From NCBI GenBank assembly GCA_964653795.1, contig CAZZHO010000129.1:1-13214 (forward strand): DNA of 13,214 bases, read 5' to 3'. The position numbers and the translations under genes are program-made. This DNA is from JAWPMT01 sp964653795. Its GTDB lineage: Bacteria; Bacteroidota; Bacteroidia; Cytophagales; Cyclobacteriaceae. The notes under the pieces were generated by a model. That model saw only the letters and a program-made list of their open reading frames with translations, had not been told where the DNA came from and did not search any database. The first letter of the stretch is position 1. Each line of letters opens with the position of its first letter. Positions 1 through 5,786 of this stretch are shown piece by piece.

Positions 1-617
1 AGAATCAGGTAGGTATTGACAGCCTTGAATAGCGGTGTGAAACTCGCCTTTGGTCGCCAATAATTGATAAGCAACACGATCGGTATAAGGGCCAGAATCT
101 GGCCAAGCTCTACCCCAAGATTAAAGCTGATGATCTTTAATAAGATGCCTTCTTGTGCCACAGCAAATGATTGGAGTCGCGCTGACAATCCGAGCCCATG
201 TATTAGCCCGAAGATGAACACCATATTAAGCAGGTTAGGAGGTTCTACCTTCAACGCTTTTTGAAACAGGCCGGTATTCTCAAAGCCTTTGTAGAATACG
301 CTCATTCCAATGATTGCATCAATTAAGTGCTCATTGACAGCAAATTGCAGATAGGTGGCGGATATCAGTGTAATACTATGGCCAATAGTAAAAGCTGTGA
401 TAAATCTTACTATTTCCCGAACACTCTTAAGTTGGAAAATCACACCGACTAAGAACAATAGGTGATCATAGCCTGTGATCATGTGTTTGGCTCCAACCCA
501 GATATAGGCGAGTAAGCCACCATTTTCCAATAGCTCACGGTCTCCACCTGAAACATCATGGGCATATGTAGCCAAAGGCAGTACCAGCAGAATTAAAAGA
601 AGCTTTTTCAACCGCAC
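1..617 (-). CDS. HupE/UreJ-family membrane protein, partial (3' end beyond the left edge)
   Basis: Reading the minus strand from GTG at 617 gives 205 residues with no stop before the edge. Residues 1-19 form a signal peptide (hydrophobic LLLILLVLPLA, then T-Y-A) with likely cleavage before His20-Asp21. An H-x5-DH motif follows (His45, Asp51, His52, within KHMITGYDHLLFL); this is the signature of HupE/UreJ nickel permease-like proteins. FTIGHS (76-81) and FGLIHGLGLS (136-145) are further His-bearing membrane motifs of the family (HupE_UreJ_2 type). Several hydrophobic segments indicate a polytopic inner-membrane protein. The start is not certain: GTG 617 and TTG 611 are both possible, and no ATG precedes the signal peptide. 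It lies 11 bp downstream of the DUF4198 gene, so the two are probably co-transcribed. Transport of nickel or another divalent metal is inferred from the family; the metal cannot be read from sequence. Confidence 0.85.
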   Translation of the reverse strand, partial: MRLKKLLLILLVLPLATYAHDVSGGDRELLENGGLLAYIWVGAKHMITGYDHLLFLVGVIFQLKSVREIVRFITAFTIGHSITLISATYLQFAVNEHLIDAIIGMSVFYKGFENTGLFQKALKVEPPNLLNMVFIFGLIHGLGLSARLQSFAVAQEGILLKIISFNLGVELGQILALIPIVLLINYWRPKASFTPLFKAVNTYLI

Positions 618-628
618 TTTTAGTTGGG

Positions 629-1624
629 CTACTGTTTCCTGTTGAACCAAAAATATAGGCCCGCAATCGCCACTACACTGAGTATCCAGTAGATATAGGC
701 CGGAATACCTTCATCATGGCTATGCTCCTCGTCTTCATGATGATGATCGTGATCATGAGAATGGTCACCTCCTGCAATAGCAAAAGTGACAGTGGCCCAG
801 TTGGATTCATGCGTAAGCTCTTCTTCGGCTACTTCCACCAGGTGTATGGTTCTTAAGTACCAAGTACCTGCCTCGGAAATGGGTACTTTCACCAAGCCCT
901 GTTCATTGGTTCTTAGTTGGAGCATTTCGGCGTGATGATGGTCATCATCGTGATCATGAGAATGTGATTCTCCATTGTCGTGTGTATGAGAATGTTCATG
1001 AGCAGTGGCTTTATATCCGGCATACACGAGTTGATTTGCAAGAGGCTTTTGATCGAATAGAAGTTTAAAGGTCAGATCGTGTCCGGCATGCACGCTGTAA
1101 GGATTTTCAAGAGGAATAAACTCTATTGGATAACCTAGTTCTGTCTTATAATCGTCTGTGAGTTGTTTGCCTACCTGGAAAATGGTCTTTACATGCTTTG
1201 AGTATCTCTCAACAGCCGAATCTTGTAAGGTTCCCTGTTGTGTCCTTAATTCCAACATATCCAGCACACCATCGTGCTTAAGGTAATTGTTAAAGGCCTC
1301 AGGCGATTGGGCAAAGCTTCTGGCTTTAGTAGAAACACCAGCTACCCAGGTTCCTGGTCCCTCCGTGCTGAATTGTAGATATGTGATACTGTCTTTTTCA
1401 TACCATAATGTGGTATCCACACTAGTACGCATCCCATTACCTACCAGACTAACGTCTAGCATACGATCGCGGGTGATGACATTTTCGCTACGATCAAATG
1501 TGCCATTGAATAGTTGGATGATGGCCTCAGACCAAGGCGTGAGTTTGTATTCATCCAATTTCAGGTACATGTCGTGGCTACAAAGCAGTAACACTAAAAA
1601 TGTGCAGTATAAAAGTCGTTTCAT
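629..1624 (-). CDS. DUF4198-type exported, His-rich, membrane-anchored protein
   Basis: 331 residues. An N-terminal hydrophobic stretch (4-16) is followed by H17-D-M-Y-L-K-L-D, then LFNGTFDRSENVITRDRM (38-55); this opening is typical of DUF4198 proteins, which in other bacteria accompany nickel or cobalt uptake systems. Two metal-binding-like stretches follow: 209-231 with 10 His and 288-303 with 8 His, interspersed with Asp, Glu and Ser. A single membrane helix (308-327) ends in NRKQ, so the bulk should be periplasmic with a short cytoplasmic tail. Processing is ambiguous: cleavage after Ser16 would leave an N-terminal His, whereas LLLC at 12-15 is a poor lipobox. The next gene downstream is a HupE/UreJ homologue, which supports metal capture or delivery to that permease. 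Family assignment is from remembered motifs; metal identity is inference. Confidence 0.8.
   Translation of the reverse strand: MKRLLYCTFLVLLLCSHDMYLKLDEYKLTPWSEAIIQLFNGTFDRSENVITRDRMLDVSLVGNGMRTSVDTTLWYEKDSITYLQFSTEGPGTWVAGVSTKARSFAQSPEAFNNYLKHDGVLDMLELRTQQGTLQDSAVERYSKHVKTIFQVGKQLTDDYKTELGYPIEFIPLENPYSVHAGHDLTFKLLFDQKPLANQLVYAGYKATAHEHSHTHDNGESHSHDHDDDHHHAEMLQLRTNEQGLVKVPISEAGTWYLRTIHLVEVAEEELTHESNWATVTFAIAGGDHSHDHDHHHEDEEHSHDEGIPAYIYWILSVVAIAGLYFWFNRKQ
746..964 (-). repeat. 18-bp exact direct repeat inside the His-rich gene
   Basis: The plus-strand sequence atcgtgatcatgagaatg occurs at 746-763 and 947-964. Both copies are in the same reading frame of the DUF4198 gene and encode HSHDHD, at residues 288-293 and 221-226. 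Identity at every third position suggests a recent internal duplication or conversion of the metal-binding module rather than independent enrichment for histidine. Confidence 0.8.
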
Positions 1625-1644
1625 TGTGATCTATAGGCTGGTTG

Positions 1645-1657
1645 CAAACCTAGGTTT
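1645..1657 (-). promoter_or_regulatory. Candidate -7 element in a 12-bp palindrome upstream of the DUF4198 gene
   Basis: On the minus strand, TAGGTTTG (1652 to 1645) matches the Bacteroidota -7 consensus TAnnTTTG at all fixed positions. It would place transcription start about 10-15 nt before the ATG at 1624. It is embedded in the perfect palindrome AAACCTAGGTTT (1646-1657), which could be a regulator site. The nearest TTTTTG upstream is only 12 nt away, shorter than the usual gap to a -33 TTTG, so the promoter call is tentative. Confidence 0.35.
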
Positions 1658-1710
1658 TAGACCTCAAAAAGGTGAGAGGTTCTTGGAGAATTATAAAGTT
1701 TGCTTTACTT

Positions 1711-1730
1711 GCTATTCCCACTTTCCCCCA
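1711..1730 (-). promoter_or_regulatory. MraZ-box-like repeats facing the DUF4198/HupE operon
   Basis: Read on the minus strand, two 10-bp units follow each other: TGGGGGAAAG (1730 to 1721) and TGGGAATAGC (1720 to 1711). This is the TGGGN plus 5-nt spacer pattern described for MraZ operators, and it contains AAAGTGG, resembling the AAAGTG motif described for mycoplasma MraZ. The site ends about 87 nt upstream of the DUF4198 ATG. A third unit is absent (the preceding 10 bp end in TTGG). Resemblance to the array beside mraZ is direct; MraZ binding is inferred. Confidence 0.45.
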
Positions 1731-1772
1731 CCAATTTCTAATTGACGTTCCATGCTGCTTGCGGACATAGAA

Positions 1773-1788
1773 AAGATTGTTCAATCTT
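1773..1788. repeat. 7-bp inverted repeat (AAGATTG-TT-CAATCTT)
   Basis: Two perfect 7-bp arms are separated by 2 nt. The loop is too short for a stable RNA hairpin and there is no T-run, so a DNA-level dyad (protein site) is more likely than a terminator. It lies between the two MraZ-like arrays. It may be chance in AT-rich intergenic DNA. Confidence 0.4.
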
Positions 1789-1823
1789 CCCTTTACCTTA
1801 GATAGATAATCATCCCAATTCAC

Positions 1824-1853
1824 TCATTCTGAGAGATTAGCGGTCATTCTGAG
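1824..1853. repeat. 10-bp direct repeat TCATTCTGAG at 20-bp period
   Basis: TCATTCTGAG occurs at 1824-1833 and again at 1844-1853, two helical turns apart. The unit resembles the core of interspersed CATTCTGAG-type elements that I recall from Bacteroidota intergenic regions; the longer flank of those elements is not present here. It could instead be an operator pair or a remnant of a repeat. Confidence 0.4.
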
Positions 1854-1880
1854 CTTCAATGGAGTTTTTATCCACAATGG

Positions 1881-1917
1881 TGGTAAAAAGTGGGGGTCTG
1901 TGGGGTAAAGTGTGGGA
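1881..1917 (+). promoter_or_regulatory. MraZ operator: TGGGN repeats upstream of mraZ
   Basis: Successive 10-bp units start at 1881 (TGGTA AAAAG), 1891 (TGGGG GTCTG) and 1901 (TGGGG TAAAG). A fourth TGGGA starts at 1913, two bases out of register. In E. coli, MraZ binds TGGGN repeats spaced by 5 nt in its own promoter, so this is very probably the autoregulatory operator of the dcw operon. The first unit deviates (TGGT). The array sits directly upstream of the candidate -33 element, a position suited to repression or modulation of the whole cluster. Confidence 0.8.
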
Positions 1918-1918
1918 A

Positions 1919-1951
1919 TTTGTATACTTTAGCCTCGGTGGTTTATATTTT
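1919..1951 (+). promoter_or_regulatory. Candidate Bacteroidota promoter for the dcw operon
   Basis: TTTG at 1919-1922 (-33) and TATATTTT at 1944-1951 (-7, consensus TAnnTTTG with the last G replaced) are separated by 21 nt. The expected start of transcription is then only a few bases before the mraZ ATG at 1962, implying a very short leader. TATACTTTAG at 1923-1932 is an alternative -7 region that would give a longer leader. Confidence 0.5.
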
Positions 1952-1961
1952 TTAGGCTCAT

Positions 1962-2405
1962 ATGGCTTTTTTCACAAGCGAGTTTGAGTGTAAGTTAGAT
2001 ACCAAAGGAAGGTTGGTCTTGCCTGCAAAGATTAAGTCTAACCTTCCAGAGGTCTCTACTCACGAACTAGTTCTTCGTAAGGGGTTCGAGCCTAATCTTA
2101 CGCTCTATCCTATGATGGAGTATAAAAAAATCCACAGTAGAATTTCTGCGCTCAGTGAGTTCAATCCTGAGCAAAGGAGATTGAAGAGAATGTTTTTCAA
2201 GAGCATCGCTCAGGTGGAGTTGGATAGTGCAGGACGGATCTTGATACCCAAAGCAATGCTCGCCCATTCGCAGATAGAAAAGGAGGCGATCCTCATTGGG
2301 ATGGGCAACTACGTTGAAATATGGAATCCCCAGGTATTCGAGCAAGAGTCGATGGTGGATGGTGATATGTATTCTGAGCTTGCTCAGAAATATCTGGACG
2401 AATAA
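1962..2405 (+). CDS. mraZ: Transcriptional regulator MraZ
   Basis: 147 residues, normal for MraZ. The protein has two SpoVT/AbrB-type half-domains, each marked by a D-x-x-G-R turn: DTKGR at 13-17 with LVLPAKIK following, and DSAGR at 88-92 with ILIPKAML following. MraZ proteins form ring oligomers that bind repeated TGGGN boxes in their own promoter and tune expression of the dcw cluster. Such boxes lie immediately upstream. As first gene of the operon, in the standard position before rsmH, it is the likely local regulator. The ATG at 1962 has no clear Shine-Dalgarno and a possibly near-leaderless mRNA. The assignment is firm; the sign of regulation is not visible. Confidence 0.97.
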   Translation: MAFFTSEFECKLDTKGRLVLPAKIKSNLPEVSTHELVLRKGFEPNLTLYPMMEYKKIHSRISALSEFNPEQRRLKRMFFKSIAQVELDSAGRILIPKAMLAHSQIEKEAILIGMGNYVEIWNPQVFEQESMVDGDMYSELAQKYLDE

Positions 2406-2417
2406 CCCCGTCTGGTC

Positions 2418-3341
2418 ATGCCTTACCACATACCCGCGCTATTGCAAGAATCGATCGATGGTCTGAAGGTGCAACCTGAAGGCACATACGTGGATGTAAC
2501 CTTCGGAGGAGGGGGACATGCATGGGAGATTTTTAATCGATTGACAACCGGTCATTTGCTGGTGTTTGATCAAGATGCTGATGCAAAGCGCAATGCAGAA
2601 AGGTTTCAAACTGATCTGCAGAATCGTTCTTTCACATTTATTGAAGCAAACTTCAGGTACCTGGAAAAGTACTTGCGGTTTCACGGGATCAAGCAAGTAG
2701 ATGGAGTCATCGCTGATTTTGGCGTTTCTTTTCATCAATTTGATGAGTCCTCCAGAGGTTTCTCTACCCGGTTTGACGGGTCTCTTGATATGCGCATGAA
2801 TCAGGGTGTGGGACGGACAGCTGCCCAACTCTTGAATGAGATTGCTGAAAAGGACCTTATTCACATTTTAAGTGCGTACGGAGAGATCAAAAATGCCAGG
2901 ACACTCGCTCAGAAGTTGATTTCTCATCGTGGTGAGAGTCCTTTTGAATCCACGGATCAACTTAAGACAGTGGCGCTGGAGGTAGCGCCAAGAGGTAGAG
3001 AACAGAAATACCTGGCGCAGTTGTATCAGGCTATTCGCATCGAAGTAAACGAAGAATTGAGGGTGATAGAGGAGTTTTTGGAGCAATTACCTGGTGTATT
3101 GAATGAAGGAGGACGTTTTGCAGGTATTACCTACCATTCATTGGAAGATCGTCTGGTAAAGAACTTCCTTTCGAGTGGCAACACAAGAGGAAAACAAGAG
3201 AAAGATTTCTACGGCAACATCTTAAGACCTTTTGATCCGGTGAATCGCAAACCGACCATTCCTGATGAAGCAGAAATAAAAGTGAACAACAGAGCACGAA
3301 GTGCAAAATTGAGAATAGGAGAAAAGAGAAATGCCAAGTAA
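2418..3341 (+). CDS. rsmH: 16S rRNA (cytosine1402-N4)-methyltransferase RsmH
   Basis: 307 residues, normal length. RsmH uses S-adenosylmethionine to methylate N4 of C1402 in the decoding centre of 16S rRNA, and its gene sits in most dcw clusters. Visible motifs are HIPALLQES at 4-12, SAM motif I VDVTFGGGGH at 25-34, the acidic turn VFDQDADA at 49-56, ADFGVSFHQFDE at 99-110 and LDMRMN at 123-128. The ITYHSLEDR block is at 237-245 and RARSAKLR at 292-299. The gene begins 12 bp after mraZ and its 3' end overlaps the next gene by 11 nt, consistent with one transcript. Phe105 replaces the more usual Ser in GVSSHQ, a mild change. The older name is mraW. Confidence 0.97.
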   Translation: MPYHIPALLQESIDGLKVQPEGTYVDVTFGGGGHAWEIFNRLTTGHLLVFDQDADAKRNAERFQTDLQNRSFTFIEANFRYLEKYLRFHGIKQVDGVIADFGVSFHQFDESSRGFSTRFDGSLDMRMNQGVGRTAAQLLNEIAEKDLIHILSAYGEIKNARTLAQKLISHRGESPFESTDQLKTVALEVAPRGREQKYLAQLYQAIRIEVNEELRVIEEFLEQLPGVLNEGGRFAGITYHSLEDRLVKNFLSSGNTRGKQEKDFYGNILRPFDPVNRKPTIPDEAEIKVNNRARSAKLRIGEKRNAK

Positions 3342-3687
3342 CACCTACAGACTACCCGAAAATCAAGGATTGTTCTCCTGGCTGGAGAAGTTCCTTCGGA
3401 TGGATCAGACCATATCGCAGGTGATCCACGTCAGATTTATGCCTCAGATTCTTTTCGTGACGGCACTCAGCATCCTCTATATCGCGAACAGACACTACGC
3501 AGAAAAGAAAATCAGAAATATCACCCAACTGGAGACAGAAGTCAATGACCTAAGGGCTGACTATACCAGTCTCAAAGCAGACTATATGTATGCCAGTAAG
3601 CAATCGGAAGTAGCTAAAATGGCTTCAAAGATTGGTTTGAAAGAATCGAAAGTACCACCCTTCAAAATTGTATTGGATCAGGAATGA
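3331..3687 (+). CDS. ftsL: FtsL-like cell-division protein
   Basis: 118 residues. A cytoplasmic N-terminal part of about 35 residues precedes one membrane helix (about 37-53), then a heptad-like, charged segment (about 56-95, KKIRNITQLETEVNDL) and a short tail with IGLKESKVPPFKI. This bitopic layout, with a periplasmic coiled coil, and its location between rsmH and ftsI identify it as the FtsL-type protein of Bacteroidota; overall sequence similarity to proteobacterial FtsL is low. FtsL is expected to pair with the FtsB and FtsQ equivalents and activate FtsW-FtsI at the septum. Its ATG lies inside rsmH (11-nt overlap) and its TGA overlaps the ftsI ATG (ATGA), suggesting translational coupling on both sides. 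Confidence 0.88.
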   Translation: MPSNTYRLPENQGLFSWLEKFLRMDQTISQVIHVRFMPQILFVTALSILYIANRHYAEKKIRNITQLETEVNDLRADYTSLKADYMYASKQSEVAKMASKIGLKESKVPPFKIVLDQE

Positions 3688-5786
3688 GCATCAAACGCGC
3701 CATATTGCTCAGAACTAGAATCTCCTTTTTGGCTGTATTCCTTTTTTCACTAGCGATAGTATACAAGCTAGTAGTGATACAGCATGTAGAAGGGGATAGG
3801 TGGAAAAAATTGGGAGATCAAATTGGTCTCAAAATTCAAAAAGTACGAGCCACCAGGGGGAATATCTATTCTGACAATGGAAGTCTATTAGCTACCTCAT
3901 TACCTTATTATATGGTGGCCATGGACCCAAGCGTTCCATCCGAGCCACTTTTCAAAGAACACATCGACTCCTTGAGTTTGATGCTTTCAAAATTTTATAA
4001 AGACCATTCGGCAGCTCATTATAAACGGCGGATCACTGATGCCAGGAAGGAGCGCCGCCGCTATCTGGTGCTCAATCGGAAAGAAATCGACTATCAGGAT
4101 AAGAAGTCGATGGAAGGCTGGCCCATCTTCAGGAATGGCCGGATGAAAGGGGGAATTATCTTCGAAAAGGTAGAAAAAAGGTTTCTGCCTTTTTCGCATT
4201 TAGGCTATCGTACAGTCGGCTCGGTCAACGCAGACAATCGTGGGACGGTTGGACTGGAGTACAGCTTCAATCGGCAACTGGCTGGAAAAGATGGAAAGGC
4301 ACTTTACCAAAAGATGGCAGGAGGTGGCTGGAAGCCTGTTTTTGATGGATCTGAAGTGCGTCCGGTAGATGGTTTGGATATTGAGACTACCATCAACATC
4401 AACTTACAAGACATTGCTGAAAATGCACTTTTGAAAGCCTTGATGAAGCATAGAGCCGATTATGGGTCGGTAGTGTTGATGGAAGTGGCTACAGGTGAAA
4501 TCAAAGCCATGTCCAACCTGAGCAGGAACGCTTCTGGAAAATATTGGGAACGTTACAACTATGCCGTAGGTAGTCAGGGTTCGCGTGAACCAGGTTCCAC
4601 ATTCAAGCTCGCAAGTATGATTGCGCTGTTTGAGGAAAAGTCTATTTCCTTATCAGATACAATAGACACGGGCAATGGCGTCTACCATTTCTTCGATGAG
4701 GTAATGAAAGACCACAAGCCAGGCGGTTATGGTGTGCTTACCGTCCAGGAGGTTTTTGAGAAGTCTTCGAACATTGGGACAGCCAAGTTGATCAGCCATC
4801 ATTTCGCATCCAAACCAGAGAAATTCATTGAATACCTCAACGATATGGGACTTTCTCAGCCATTGGGCTTTCAAATGGTAGGAGAAGGAAAACCCTATAT
4901 CAAAACACCATCTGATTCAACATGGTATGGTACCACTTTACCTTGGATGTCTCATGGATATGAATTGAAGATGACGCCTCTCCAGACTTTGACGCTATTC
5001 AATGCCGTGGCCAATAATGGTAAAATGATGCAGCCGCTCATTGTAAAGTCAATCAGAAAAGCGGATAAGGTGACCGATCGTTTTGAAAGTAAAGTCCTTA
5101 ATGACAGAATCTGTTCGAAAGAGACCTTGCAAAAGGTGAGAACCATGCTGGAAGGGGTGGTGATCCGTGGTACAGCTAAGAATATTCATGACAGTACTTA
5201 TCCTATTGCAGGTAAAACGGGTACAGCTAAGAAGGTCAAGAATGGACGATATACCAATGAGTATTACACGTCGTTTGCGGGATACTTTCCGGCAAAAGCA
5301 CCTAAGTACAGCTGTATTGTGGTGATTGATAATCCAAAAGGTTACCAGATATATGGTAGCGATGTGGCAGCGCCTGTTTTCAAAGAAGTGGCTGACAAGA
5401 TCGCTGCAATGGAAACCGATCTTCACGAAGAATTACCTGAGAATAGAGAGCAATTCGCAGGAGTATTTCCCGTCATCCGGGCAGGCTTTGCTCCTGATCT
5501 TGGGATGTTGTGTGATGAGATGGGCATTGCTAATGAGGCCAATACAGGCGCCTCAACATGGGTGAAGACAAAAGTGAGTGGTGGTTCGGTATACTGGACG
5601 GACAATAAGCCAGTCAACAATAAAGTGCCAGATGTGAGAGGAATGACACTGCGCGATGCGCTGTTCGTCCTTGAGAACATGGGTATTTCGGTGAATACCG
5701 CTGGAAGGGGTAGAGTGAAATCTCAGTCCTTACTGCCTGGAACTAAATTTTCCAAAAGCACTAAAATCAAACTGACACTTGGCTAA
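3684..5786 (+). CDS. ftsI: Septal peptidoglycan transpeptidase FtsI (PBP3-type, with PASTA domain)
   Basis: 700 residues. One N-terminal membrane helix (11-31) anchors a periplasmic class B penicillin-binding protein. The dimerisation region begins with ATRGNIYSDNGSLLATS (56-72). The transpeptidase domain (about 235-575) carries the three catalytic motifs: STFK at 305-308 with nucleophile Ser305, SSN at 361-363 and KTG at 511-513. A C-terminal PASTA domain (about 646-700, KVPDVRGMTLRDAL) is present; this domain is absent from E. coli FtsI but usual in Bacteroidota and Firmicutes. The enzyme crosslinks septal peptidoglycan with FtsW and is the target of beta-lactams. It overlaps ftsL by 4 nt and murE by 8 nt. 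All catalytic residues are intact. Confidence 0.96.
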   Translation: MSIKRAILLRTRISFLAVFLFSLAIVYKLVVIQHVEGDRWKKLGDQIGLKIQKVRATRGNIYSDNGSLLATSLPYYMVAMDPSVPSEPLFKEHIDSLSLMLSKFYKDHSAAHYKRRITDARKERRRYLVLNRKEIDYQDKKSMEGWPIFRNGRMKGGIIFEKVEKRFLPFSHLGYRTVGSVNADNRGTVGLEYSFNRQLAGKDGKALYQKMAGGGWKPVFDGSEVRPVDGLDIETTININLQDIAENALLKALMKHRADYGSVVLMEVATGEIKAMSNLSRNASGKYWERYNYAVGSQGSREPGSTFKLASMIALFEEKSISLSDTIDTGNGVYHFFDEVMKDHKPGGYGVLTVQEVFEKSSNIGTAKLISHHFASKPEKFIEYLNDMGLSQPLGFQMVGEGKPYIKTPSDSTWYGTTLPWMSHGYELKMTPLQTLTLFNAVANNGKMMQPLIVKSIRKADKVTDRFESKVLNDRICSKETLQKVRTMLEGVVIRGTAKNIHDSTYPIAGKTGTAKKVKNGRYTNEYYTSFAGYFPAKAPKYSCIVVIDNPKGYQIYGSDVAAPVFKEVADKIAAMETDLHEELPENREQFAGVFPVIRAGFAPDLGMLCDEMGIANEANTGASTWVKTKVSGGSVYWTDNKPVNNKVPDVRGMTLRDALFVLENMGISVNTAGRGRVKSQSLLPGTKFSKSTKIKLTLG

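Larger units (their letters stand above)
1625..1961. other. Divergent intergenic region between the metal operon and mraZ
   Basis: This 337-bp stretch separates two divergently transcribed operons. It holds, from left to right, a 12-bp palindrome with a candidate -7 element, MraZ-like repeats on the minus strand, a 7-bp inverted repeat, a 10-bp direct repeat, MraZ-like repeats on the plus strand and a candidate mraZ promoter. Each is listed separately. An open frame crosses the left part on the plus strand but looks non-coding, since it runs largely antisense to the DUF4198 gene. No tRNA or terminator with a T-run was seen. Confidence 0.8.

Noticed and set aside
64..264. Plus-strand open frame of 66 codons
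   Set aside because: It is antisense to the HupE/UreJ coding frame, which has clear family motifs throughout this stretch.
1661..1680. ACCTC/GAGGT hairpin as a transcription terminator
   Set aside because: The stem is only 5 bp with a 10-nt loop and no T-run follows on either strand. It lies upstream of both divergent operons, where a terminator is not expected.
1287..1745. Plus-strand open frame of 152 codons running through the intergenic region
   Set aside because: It is antisense to the well-supported DUF4198 gene for most of its length, has no recognisable domain, and its end overlaps the minus-strand operator repeats.
1891..1916. G-rich TGGGG runs as a G-quadruplex
   Set aside because: Four G-runs are present, but the regular 10-bp spacing and position match the MraZ operator better, and the loops would be long and irregular.
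2067..2429. Minus-strand frame of 120 codons opposite mraZ
   Set aside because: It lies opposite the unmistakable MraZ frame and shows no family features; typical antisense shadow.
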